Assembly (NCBI GenBank): GCA_030621655.1 | Contig: JAUXHH010000004.1 | Span: 1-23,706 of the forward strand | From: Desulfobacterales bacterium | Lineage (GTDB): Bacteria; Desulfobacterota; Desulfobulbia; Desulfobulbales; BM004 | Length of the DNA stretch: 23,706 nucleotides | Reading direction: 5' to 3' | Part shown: positions 8,027 through 14,493 of the stretch, piece after piece | Layout: every line of letters begins with the position of its first letter | Numbering within the stretch: the stretch's first letter is position 1 | The notes under the pieces: model-generated | The model's input: the letters and a program-made list of their open reading frames with translations, nothing else | The model's database searches: none | What the model was told of the DNA's origin: nothing | Translations under genes and position numbers: made by a program

Positions 8027-8603
8027 TTTCAACACGCCTCCAGAAAAAGTCGACCCCTTTTTCATCTACAAGATTGATTGCCTCGGGGAATGCAATGCAT
8101 TCAATATCAAAAACCTTGTGTGCAATATCTTCAGGGGTATCATCATACTCCAACGGTATACATTTCTGTAACACAATAGGGCCTTCATCGTAAATGTTAC
8201 TTGCAAGATGGACGGTGCAGCCGCTTACCGTGACACCTTTTGCCCTGACTGCACGATGAACCCGCATTCCGTAAAAACCGTCACCACAGAAAGCAGGGAT
8301 GAGGGCTGGATGAATATTGAGCACAGAACGCGCAAGTTCAGGTGGAGGTTCATACAGCTTCAGGTATCCTGCCAGGCAGATGAGATTAATGTCATAATCC
8401 TGCAAAATCCCGTTTATGGCCTCATTGCCCACAGCGTGAAAATTCGGATATCCATATTTTTCCGCCTTCTGCAGTCCCAATACATCTTTGACATTAGAAA
8501 TCACTACCTTGATTTCAGCATTCAAGGTGCCGGCCTTGATCCGCTCATGGTAATTATCCAGAGTTCTACCGCTGCCTGACAGCAGTACAGCCATTTTCTG
8601 CAT
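8016..8603 (-). CDS. purN: Phosphoribosylglycinamide formyltransferase PurN
   Basis: This 195-residue enzyme transfers the formyl group of 10-formyltetrahydrofolate to GAR in step three of purine synthesis. The catalytic triad of the family is visible: Asn96 and His98 in VLNIHPALIP, and Asp139 in IYDEGPIV. The N-terminal phosphate-binding loop is LLSGSGRTLDN instead of the usual GSGSNLQ form. GVTVSGCTVHLAS (123-135) is the expected strand before the Asp loop. The ATG overlaps the purH stop codon as TAATG, and the purN ribosome-binding site (GGAGGGG) lies inside the purH end, so translation is coupled. A GRTL-type variant loop is uncommon but the rest of the active site looks intact. Confidence 0.9.
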   Translation of the reverse strand: MQKMAVLLSGSGRTLDNYHERIKAGTLNAEIKVVISNVKDVLGLQKAEKYGYPNFHAVGNEAINGILQDYDINLICLAGYLKLYEPPPELARSVLNIHPALIPAFCGDGFYGMRVHRAVRAKGVTVSGCTVHLASNIYDEGPIVLQKCIPLEYDDTPEDIAHKVFDIECIAFPEAINLVDEKGVDFFWRRVENVT

Positions 8604-9226
8604 TACTCCCCTCCCTTAAAATGCGCATTGGTATTGGTGTCAACCTTGGCAAGCCAGGCGGCAATCGCTGTATCATAGGTGCTGGTGAGTTGGAACACCT
8701 TGACAGCCAGGCGAAATCGGGTCGCGAGTGTTGTGTTACCATTTTCGCTTATTTCTGAAATCACCTGGGGATAATCGGCAGGATCAACAATAACGGTCAC
8801 ATCCTGAAAATTCTTGGCAGCAGCCCGAAGCATGGTGGGACCGCCGATGTCAATATTTTCAATGGCATTTGCAACCGTGCAGTCCGGATCTTCGGTGGCC
8901 TTATCAAAGGCATACAGATTCACTGCAATAAGATCTATCTGCTGCAGACCGTGGGCATCCATCTGTTGCAGATGCGAAGCATTTGACCTTTGAAATAGAA
9001 TACCCCCATGAACCTTTGGGTGCAGCGTCTTGACGCGGCCATCAAGCATCTCAGGAAAACCGGTAAACTCTGCAACATCTTTTACCGTTATATCATTTTC
9101 CCTCATTTTCCTGGCAGTCCCTCCTGTTGACAAAATCTCAATACCAAGATCCTGGAGCTGCCCGGCAAATTTTTCAATTCCTGCTTTATCTGTCAGACTG
9201 ATCAACGCTCTCTGCATTTTACTCAT
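8603..9226 (-). CDS. purH: IMP cyclohydrolase (PurH N-terminal domain only)
   Basis: The 207-residue protein corresponds to the N-terminal MGS-like IMP cyclohydrolase domain of PurH, closing FAICAR to IMP as the last step of purine synthesis. Motifs seen are STGGT (33-37), GRVKTLHPKVHGG (63-75), NLY (103-105) and IENIDIGGPTMLRAAAKN (122-139). The C-terminal AICAR transformylase domain, which makes up most of a standard 510-530-residue PurH, is absent. The stop is followed directly by purN, with no leftover transformylase sequence, so this is a true single-domain gene rather than a frameshift. AICAR formylation must be encoded elsewhere. The ATG at 9226 has GGAG seven bases upstream; an in-frame codon at 9253 lies before that site and is rejected. 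First gene of purH-purN-pyrR. Confidence 0.9.
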   Translation of the reverse strand: MSKMQRALISLTDKAGIEKFAGQLQDLGIEILSTGGTARKMRENDITVKDVAEFTGFPEMLDGRVKTLHPKVHGGILFQRSNASHLQQMDAHGLQQIDLIAVNLYAFDKATEDPDCTVANAIENIDIGGPTMLRAAAKNFQDVTVIVDPADYPQVISEISENGNTTLATRFRLAVKVFQLTSTYDTAIAAWLAKVDTNTNAHFKGGE

Positions 9227-9322
9227 TGTTTCTCCTCTCTTTATAGTAATCACAAAAAAATTCTAACTATAAATACTCTAACTCAATAGCGTAATTACGA
9301 TTTTAAAATATATAAAAAAATC

Positions 9323-9357
9323 TTTAACCTTTTGCCTTTGACCTTTAGCCTTTAACC
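9323..9357. repeat. Five-unit heptamer tandem array (TTTRRCC-like)
   Basis: Five exact-register 7-bp units are seen: TTTAACC, TTTTGCC, TTTGACC, TTTAGCC, TTTAACC. The array sits in the gap between the purH start and the Hsp15-like stop, just outside both genes. The surrounding 9,258-9,322 stretch is very A/T-rich and probably contains the purH promoter, although no convincing boxes could be fixed. Confidence 0.7.
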
Positions 9358-9367
9358 TGCATTTGTC

Positions 9368-9757
9368 TCAATCCTTGCGCGTAAAACTTCTGATTTGCCT
9401 GCGAGACCGCTTATCCGGCCTTTTCATTGGGCCAAACATCCTGCCGGCCGCCTCCAACCGCTTTTTCTGCCTCATTTCCTCCCGCTGCAGTATGCTGGCC
9501 TCAGTCTCTTCATACAAAAGCTGCGCCTCCCTGGCCGGCCTTCTCTTCCCGGAGACCCCTTGTACAATTACGATAAATTCCACTTCGCCCCGCCGTATCC
9601 GTAATTCTTCACCAGACACTACAGCTCTTGCCGGTTTCACTCTGGCTCCATTGACATGCACCTTGCCTCCGGAAACTGCCTGTGCCGCCATGGAACGGGT
9701 TTTAAAAAACCTCGCTGCCCAAAGCCATTTATCGATTCGTACCTTTTCTTCTGTCAT
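9368..9757 (-). CDS. hslR: S4-domain RNA-binding protein, Hsp15 (HslR)-like
   Basis: This 129-residue basic protein matches the Hsp15 family along its length. The S4 domain (about 7-67) begins with VRIDKWLWAARFFKTRS, followed by GGKVHVNGARVKPAR. The family's RRPA-x-EAQLLYEET segment (72-85) and a basic tail with RPDKRSRRQIRSF come next. In E. coli Hsp15 binds stalled 50S subunits that carry nascent chains, and recycles them. The ATG at 9757 is chosen because it aligns with the family start; an in-frame TTG at 9790 is possible, since GGAG lies upstream of it, whereas the ATG has no clear ribosome-binding site. Single-gene unit between purH and the PilZ gene. Confidence 0.87.
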   Translation of the reverse strand: MTEEKVRIDKWLWAARFFKTRSMAAQAVSGGKVHVNGARVKPARAVVSGEELRIRRGEVEFIVIVQGVSGKRRPAREAQLLYEETEASILQREEMRQKKRLEAAGRMFGPMKRPDKRSRRQIRSFTRKD

Positions 9758-9906
9758 TTCATTTATTGGCAGTTTACAGTTGCAATGCAAAATTATATAT
9801 CTACTCCAAAAACTTCAGCCATTGCCACATAAAAATAAAAAGAATAAACGATACTTTCAGGCTTGAAATATCTGGAGAAAACCAGCAGTTTTATGCAGGG
9901 AAAAGC

Positions 9907-10992
9907 TTAACCGTCTCTTTCTTCAATCAGCTCACTCAGGGTCTGTGAAAGCTTGAGCGGATTTGTATCCATCTTGGCCATATACCGTTCCGCCCCGGCG
10001 TCCAATATTTCTCTCTGAGCATGGGCATCGGTCAAGGCTGCCAAAACTATTATGATAACGTTATCGTATTGCGGTGTCTGCCTGATCTGGGCCAACAGCC
10101 CTTTGCTGTAAAAAGATGTTTCCTGCCAATCAAGAACCATGGCATCTGGAGTTTCATTCTGCAGGATATCAAAGACATCATCAGCATTTGTCGCCTGCAG
10201 GACATAGAAACCGTCTAAAACCAGCTTGCTTTTATTAATATTGCGAGCCGTATCCGAGCCACCTGCCAGGAGTATTATCTTCCTGCCATCCAGCTCTTTT
10301 CTGGCCGCATCGTCAAGAGAATTGATCAGCTTCTGCAGTTTTATCTTCTGGATATCATCAACATCCACAAACTGCAGCCCCATGCCAATTCCACTGTGGT
10401 TATGCTGTACGCTGGCCTGTACCACTAAATCAAAATTGCCCGGCAGGGTTGGAATGCCGACCTGAACAGTTGCCCCGTCGTCAAAGGAACGCCCGGTATG
10501 CAGAAAAAGACCGCTTTCACTAATATCAAGGGCTTCCACCATAATCTGGTTATCAACCAGGACCTTTTTCTTAAACTTGACCCGTTTATGTTTTCTCAAA
10601 TCACTTGGGCGTATCTTTTCTTCTCCGGACACAGGATGTAACGCATCTTTTCCCTGGCCGAGAATCTGCTCAACGGTTTGATTGTCTGCAGATTCAGGTA
10701 CAACCTGTTCTTCATTAAATTCATCCTGCTGGGAATCTGCATCACCCATTTCCCTGTCAAACTCTCTTGCCGATTTCTGCAGATCCTCCGAGGGGGCAAA
10801 CGGTTTTGCAGATTCTTCTGGGTCTTGCTGCGTAGATCTTTTTTCTTGATTTTTATCACCCGGCTTCTTGACGCGAAGCACGGTGGAACACCCCGGGCAT
10901 CTGAATTTCACAACTTCACATTTCATCTTTTCCACGGCAAGATTTAGTTTTGCCTGGCATTTCGGACAAACAACCTTTATTTTATTTTTCAT
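9907..10992 (-). CDS. Zinc-ribbon / PilZ / receiver-like three-domain protein
   Basis: This 361-residue soluble protein combines three modules. Residues 5-42 form an MJ0042-type zinc ribbon with Cys9, Cys12, Cys32 and Cys35. An acidic, disordered linker (45-125) follows. A PilZ domain (about 130-225) carries both c-di-GMP motifs: R133-x3-R137 (RKHKR) and D156-x-S158-x2-G161 (DISESG). The C-terminal domain (236-358) has the receiver fold with a candidate phospho-acceptor Asp288 (MVLDW) and Lys340, but the N-terminal acidic pair is replaced by AGGSD, so phosphorylation and Mg binding are doubtful. The receiver may be a protein-interaction module. The likely role is a c-di-GMP effector; the partner is unknown. 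No clear ribosome-binding site is seen. No operon partner; the S4 gene lies downstream on the same strand, 149 bases away. Confidence 0.85.
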   Translation of the reverse strand: MKNKIKVVCPKCQAKLNLAVEKMKCEVVKFRCPGCSTVLRVKKPGDKNQEKRSTQQDPEESAKPFAPSEDLQKSAREFDREMGDADSQQDEFNEEQVVPESADNQTVEQILGQGKDALHPVSGEEKIRPSDLRKHKRVKFKKKVLVDNQIMVEALDISESGLFLHTGRSFDDGATVQVGIPTLPGNFDLVVQASVQHNHSGIGMGLQFVDVDDIQKIKLQKLINSLDDAARKELDGRKIILLAGGSDTARNINKSKLVLDGFYVLQATNADDVFDILQNETPDAMVLDWQETSFYSKGLLAQIRQTPQYDNVIIIVLAALTDAHAQREILDAGAERYMAKMDTNPLKLSQTLSELIEERDG

Positions 10993-11080
10993 GATTCATT
11001 CAACTCTTAAGAAAAATGAATTATTATTGTGAAAAAACCCCTTACGCCTAGTTGAATATCATTACCATATAAAACAGCCA

Positions 11081-11143
11081 ATGTATATTACCAAACTGGA
11101 TCATCTTGTCCTTACAGTAAAAGACATTCATGTAAGAGAATGA
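11081..11143 (+). pseudogene. Remnant of a VOC-family (glyoxalase fold) gene start
   Basis: From the ATG at 11081 the frame reads MYITKLDHLVLTVKDIH and stops at TGA 11141-11143. That run strongly resembles the N-terminus of VOC/glyoxalase-like proteins, which begin with a LDHLVLTVxDI strand containing the first metal-binding His. No continuation of the family is convincing in any frame before the GTPase gene at 11255, where a full gene would need about 100 more codons. A decayed, mostly deleted gene is the simplest reading. No ribosome-binding site precedes it. Recognition rests on 17 residues, so moderate confidence only. Confidence 0.5.
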
Positions 11144-11254
11144 CACTGTACGATGATCCGCAAAAAAATGCTCCCATGGTTGACACCAGGCAAGCGAACC
11201 AGTATAAGGGGCAGCCTGAAAACAATACCGAATTAAACAGAAGGATAATCATTA

Positions 11255-12292
11255 ATGAAACTTGGAATAATCGGACTGCCGGAAGCCGGCAAATCCACTC
11301 TATTTGAGGCCTTGACAAAAATCATACTGGATGAGGCCTCCCATAAACCGGAGGATCGTCTGGGAACCATCAAAGTCCCGGATGACAGGGTTGATCGCTT
11401 AAGCTCCATGTTTACACCCAAAAAGACGATTTATGCCCAGATCGAATATCTCCTACCCTACATCGCCGCACAAAAACCAGGACATAAAGGTGACGACACT
11501 GCCTGGGCCACTGTGCGGACCTGCGACGCCTTGATCCATGTGCTGCGCAACTTCAAAGGATATGGAGCCGAACCACCAACACCGCTACAGGATTTTGCCA
11601 AGCTGAATGAAGAAATGATCTTTGCCGATCTGCTGGTTATTGAAAAACGCATGGAGCGACTGGCTCTGGACCAGAAAAGGGGCAGAAAAACTGATCCGGA
11701 AGAACTCAAGTTATTGACTGAATGCAAGGAGGTGCTGGAAAAAGAAAAACCTCTCCGACACAACCCTGAGCTTGCATCAGCTCAGCAGCTGAAAGGATTC
11801 ACCTTCCTGTCAGGCAAACCGATGATGATCCTGTTCAACAACGAAGACGAAGAGGAATCCCTGCCTGAAACAGGTGATTCACTTGCTGGCGAAAAATTCC
11901 TCGCAATCCGGGGCAGTCTGGAACATGAACTGGCGCAGATGGAGGAAGAGGAAGCAGAGGAGTATCTGGCAGAATATAACATCACCACCTCAGCCATGAA
12001 TAGAATGATCACCCTCTCCTATGAACTGCTTGGCCTTATTTCCTTTTTCACAGTTGGCCCTGATGAGGTCCGCGCCTGGACCATAAAAACAAATACGCTT
12101 GCTGTTGACGCTGCAGAGGTCATACATTCTGATATAAAAAAGGGTTTTATTCGGGCGGAAGTCGTGGCCTATGATGATCTCATGGAAGCAGGTTCATACA
12201 AAGAAGCACGGCAAAAGGGAACGGTACGGCTTGAGGGAAAAACCTATCCGGTACAGGACGGGGATATCATTGAGTTCAGGTTCAATGTCTAG
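11255..12292 (+). CDS. YchF/Obg-like GTPase paralogue with DUF933 (TGS-like) C-terminus
   Basis: The 345-residue protein is related to YchF. The P-loop is GLPEAGKST (7-15). The C-terminal DUF933/TGS-like domain (about 260-345) is strongly conserved: FFTVGPDEVRAWTI, AAEVIHSDIKKGFIRAEV and VQDGDIIEFRFNV. The middle is not typical: the DxAG switch of YchF is replaced around residues 62-72 (IEYLLPYIAAQ), while the flanking DALIHVLRNF is kept. The nucleotide-specificity segment reads FNNEDEE (194-200) where YchF has an NVNE-like motif. The Switch II catalytic machinery is therefore doubtful, and it is a paralogue rather than YchF itself. The ribosome-binding site AGGA is 10 bases upstream. Encoded alone, converging on hgcB across a hairpin repeat. 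Function unknown, possibly ribosome-associated. Confidence 0.85.
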   Translation: MKLGIIGLPEAGKSTLFEALTKIILDEASHKPEDRLGTIKVPDDRVDRLSSMFTPKKTIYAQIEYLLPYIAAQKPGHKGDDTAWATVRTCDALIHVLRNFKGYGAEPPTPLQDFAKLNEEMIFADLLVIEKRMERLALDQKRGRKTDPEELKLLTECKEVLEKEKPLRHNPELASAQQLKGFTFLSGKPMMILFNNEDEEESLPETGDSLAGEKFLAIRGSLEHELAQMEEEEAEEYLAEYNITTSAMNRMITLSYELLGLISFFTVGPDEVRAWTIKTNTLAVDAAEVIHSDIKKGFIRAEVVAYDDLMEAGSYKEARQKGTVRLEGKTYPVQDGDIIEFRFNV

Positions 12293-12376
12293 ATTCTCTC
12301 TCTCACCACCTTTTATTTACGAATTCTCAGGTAGAATATAATTTCCGGCGCTGGTTGAACAATTTATTCAAGTCTG

Positions 12377-12496
12377 TAAAATTAGGATTTTTTCTTGTGA
12401 GCAAGGAGCAGTGATTTTTAAAAGCGGAGTGAACTTTAGTTCATGAGCATTTTACAAATTGCTGCGACACAGCTCCCGAGAAAAAAGACAATTTTA
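12377..12496. repeat. 120-bp MITE-like hairpin repeat (element B)
   Basis: This is an imperfect inverted repeat spanning its whole length, centred on TGAACTTTAGTTCA at 12430-12443. The outer ends TAAAATT (12377-12383) and AATTTTA (12490-12496) pair exactly, and the arms between are recognisably complementary (for example the GGAGC/GCTCC and GCAG/CTGC-type tracts). It contains no reading frame. It shares AGGATTTTTT followed 18-19 bases later by CAAGGA with element A at 7348-7372. It sits between the convergent GTPase and hgcB genes, where it could also serve as a bidirectional transcription barrier; that role is inferred. Confidence 0.72.
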
Positions 12497-12506
12497 TTAA
12501 AAAAAA

Positions 12507-12785
12507 CTAACAGCACTCGATTATTGCATCCGGCCCCTTAATCCACTTCTGAATAATATACGAAGCACACCCTACACCAGGGTCAACGGTGATAGCCTCA
12601 ACAGGACAATTCGATGCGCAAGCACCACATTCCATACATGCATCCCGGTCAACAATACTGACCTTGGGATTTTCCATCTTGAAAACTGTATGGGGGCAAA
12701 CCACTTCACACATACCGCAGCCGATACATTTGTCTTCATCAAGTTTCAAAGTTGTAACATCTTCCAGATATCTGAAATCTTTCAT
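12507..12785 (-). CDS. hgcB: HgcB, 2[4Fe-4S] ferredoxin of mercury methylation
   Basis: This 92-residue ferredoxin donates electrons to the corrinoid of HgcA so that methylation of Hg(II) can turn over. Two complete C-x2-C-x2-C-x3-C-P motifs are present: Cys20/23/26/30 and Cys50/53/56/60. The HgcB-specific features are also there: a lone Cys73 (GVGCA) and a vicinal C-terminal pair, Cys91-Cys92, ending the protein. In the Pseudodesulfovibrio mercurii ND132 protein the equivalents are Cys73 and Cys94/95, implicated in handling Hg(II). The start is supported by GAGGTG eight bases upstream. It lies 51 bases after hgcA on the same strand and is the last gene of arsR-hgcA-hgcB. Together with the hgcA motif next door, the identification is strong. 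Confidence 0.96.
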   Translation of the reverse strand: MKDFRYLEDVTTLKLDEDKCIGCGMCEVVCPHTVFKMENPKVSIVDRDACMECGACASNCPVEAITVDPGVGCASYIIQKWIKGPDAIIECC

Positions 12786-12836
12786 TGACTACACACCTCA
12801 CAAATCATTAAATTTTATTTTTCCTGCAGTTTTCAA

Positions 12837-14066
12837 TTAAACAAAGGGTGCCGCCACCCAGGTAACTATTGCGATAACAACAGCAATTATCTGTATCGGG
12901 ATACCTTGGCGCATCTCCTTTTCCACCCCGGATGGCGAAGTATACGGAGTTGCCCCGGTAAAATTCATGGCAGCATAGGAACTCACCGATGTGGCCAACA
13001 ACAGAAGGGTCACGGACTCAAGTCTTGTAATACTGCTCCCCAGGAGCAGAATCATTATAATACCGGCAATCACACCGGTCAGAAGGCCCTTTATATAAAA
13101 CTGGCGAGTTGGCAGCCAGGGCAGAAAGGTCGGCACTATGACTGCTCCGGCCACTACTCCCAGCAGATAGGCGGCGGCTCCATTTAAACCCCGAAACCAG
13201 GCTGCGGAAAAAGAAAAAATATCCGGACTGATCCCGGCAAGCACAAATACTGCCAGCAGAATTGCCAGAGACGGTTTCACAATCAGGGATAGCTCAACGG
13301 GGATAAGTACCATCCTCTCACCCATGGAAAATGTGACTTGTCTCATGTACGTATCAGCCTTGCGGCCATTATTTAAAAATGCTTTCAAATCTTTGGCTTT
13401 TACCGGTCCCCAGATCACTTTGAAACCGCACTCCTTCTTTACCTTATGGGCCGATATTCCCGGTGCCCCCAGCTGTGGCAGGATTAACTCCCGGTGCGAA
13501 ACAAGTTTATCAAGACCGACACCATGCACCTGGCGGATAACCTCCTCAGTGGAAAACGTTCTCTTGCCGGCAGCGCACCAGACATTCACACCCCGGGTAT
13601 CAAGAACCAGTATCCAGGCATCTATACCGGGCAGTTCTTGACGCAGACTGTCAAAGCTTAACTTGTAGTTAGCTGTTACCAGAACCGGTGATTCTTCATC
13701 CGGTGTTCCCACACAATAGAGCCCCGGAGCCACCCGGTACCTGTCACGCGAAACACCAAGCCTTGCCCTGAACGTACCGAAAATATCCGAGCCTTTAAGA
13801 CTTGTGCCTATCCTAGGTATAAACCCAACCGGTGTTTCTGCAAAATCTTTAACAAAATGGTACAGCCTGTACCCCGGCTTTTCATATGGACTGCTTGGGG
13901 GGCCGGGTTTTGGACCACAGCAGGGTGCGTCATCATCTACAGCATCGACCATGGGTATGGTGAAGGGCTGCAATGGCGGGACACAATCCTTCTTTTGCTG
14001 ATCATTACCGCAGCAATCACTGGCGGAAGAATCTGTTTCAAACTTACTTATAGGAATCTGTTTCAT
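12837..14066 (-). CDS. hgcA: HgcA, corrinoid protein of mercury methylation
   Basis: The 409-residue membrane protein carries the diagnostic cap-helix motif NVWCAAGK at 161-168. Cys164 is the proposed cobalt ligand of the corrinoid that passes a methyl group to Hg(II). The corrinoid-binding domain spans about 110-250 (start VLVTANYKLSFDSL, later HRELILPQLGAPG), followed by five hydrophobic segments at about 263-281, 297-315, 327-345, 350-368 and 390-408. The conserved MNFTGATPYTSPSGVEKEM lies before the last one. Compared with ND132 HgcA (338 residues, Cys93) the N-terminus is about 70 residues longer and cysteine-rich: Cys18-Cys19, Cys28 and Cys49-Cys50 in SDCC and APCCGP. The ATG overlaps the arsR stop as TAATG, with GGAG 10 bases upstream. 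Predicted inner-membrane, active domain cytoplasmic. Confidence 0.96.
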   Translation of the reverse strand: MKQIPISKFETDSSASDCCGNDQQKKDCVPPLQPFTIPMVDAVDDDAPCCGPKPGPPSSPYEKPGYRLYHFVKDFAETPVGFIPRIGTSLKGSDIFGTFRARLGVSRDRYRVAPGLYCVGTPDEESPVLVTANYKLSFDSLRQELPGIDAWILVLDTRGVNVWCAAGKRTFSTEEVIRQVHGVGLDKLVSHRELILPQLGAPGISAHKVKKECGFKVIWGPVKAKDLKAFLNNGRKADTYMRQVTFSMGERMVLIPVELSLIVKPSLAILLAVFVLAGISPDIFSFSAAWFRGLNGAAAYLLGVVAGAVIVPTFLPWLPTRQFYIKGLLTGVIAGIIMILLLGSSITRLESVTLLLLATSVSSYAAMNFTGATPYTSPSGVEKEMRQGIPIQIIAVVIAIVTWVAAPFV

Positions 14067-14404
14067 TATTGTTTTTCTCCATGAGGAGACAATCCCAGGT
14101 CGGCAACCATTCGGGTAAATTTTTTCAGCATACGTTTGTCAAGGCAATAACAGGTCTTGGGCCCTTCAACCTCCCCTTTAACTAATCCTGCCTCTTTGAG
14201 ACATTTCAGGTGTTGACTGACAGTTGATTGGGCAAGAGGAAGCAGATCAACAATATCACCACAAAGGCACCGGTCAATTCTATTGAGATAATTGACAATC
14301 ATCACCCTGGCCGGATGTCCAAGGGCTTTGCACATGGAGGCGAAACTTTCCGGGTCAAACTCTTTTTCCTTAGCAGTTGTTATACTTTGTTTTTTGAATT
14401 GCAT
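14066..14404 (-). CDS. ArsR-family transcriptional regulator preceding hgcAB
   Basis: This is a 112-residue winged-helix regulator of the ArsR/SmtB type. The recognition helix region reads LAQSTVSQHLKCLKEAGLVKGE, and the wing GPKTCYCLD. Counting from the ATG at 14416, Cys50 and Cys52 (RCLCGDIV) occupy the place of the ArsR alpha-3 ELCVCDL sensor pair, and Cys29, Cys72, Cys89 and Cys91 could assist. It probably releases DNA on binding a thiophilic metal(loid) such as As(III) or Hg(II); which one is not known. An upstream ATG at 14416 would add four residues but lies inside the perfect palindrome at 14412-14425, so 14404 is preferred though its ribosome-binding site (AAGA) is weak. The stop overlaps the hgcA start, so the regulator and HgcA are translated together. 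ArsR-like genes have been reported beside hgcAB in other methylators. Confidence 0.9.
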   Translation of the reverse strand: MQFKKQSITTAKEKEFDPESFASMCKALGHPARVMIVNYLNRIDRCLCGDIVDLLPLAQSTVSQHLKCLKEAGLVKGEVEGPKTCYCLDKRMLKKFTRMVADLGLSPHGEKQ

Positions 14405-14411
14405 TCTTAAA

Positions 14412-14425
14412 CACATTATAATGTG
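14412..14425. promoter_or_regulatory. Perfect 14-bp palindrome before the arsR start (operator candidate)
   Basis: CACATTATAATGTG is its own reverse complement. It lies eight bases upstream of the preferred arsR ATG and within the predicted leader. A related half-site, CACATT, occurs at 14509-14514, upstream of the -35 box. ArsR-family dimers bind inverted repeats, so autoregulation here is plausible; an mRNA hairpin masking the start is the alternative. Confidence 0.55.
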
Positions 14426-14453
14426 AAAAAATTCATAAACGGCTCATCTCTCA

Positions 14454-14469
14454 ATCGTACATCTACGAT
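14454..14469 (-). promoter_or_regulatory. Operator-like inverted repeat over the arsR-hgcAB -10 box
   Basis: On the minus strand ATCGTA-GATG-TACGAT is a perfect 6-4-6 inverted repeat. It covers five of the six bases of the proposed -10 hexamer and the expected transcription start, where a repressor would block polymerase. It is the best candidate operator for the ArsR protein encoded just downstream. Confidence 0.6.
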
Positions 14470-14493
14470 AAACGATACCCTCCTGCATGTCAA
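14465..14493 (-). promoter_or_regulatory. Sigma-70 promoter of arsR-hgcA-hgcB
   Basis: Minus strand: a consensus -35 TTGACA (14488-14493), 17-base spacer, and -10 TATCGT (14465-14470, four of six consensus bases). Transcription should start near 14458, giving a leader of about 50 bases to the arsR ATG. It is the only strong housekeeping-type promoter seen in the gap. Confidence 0.65.
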
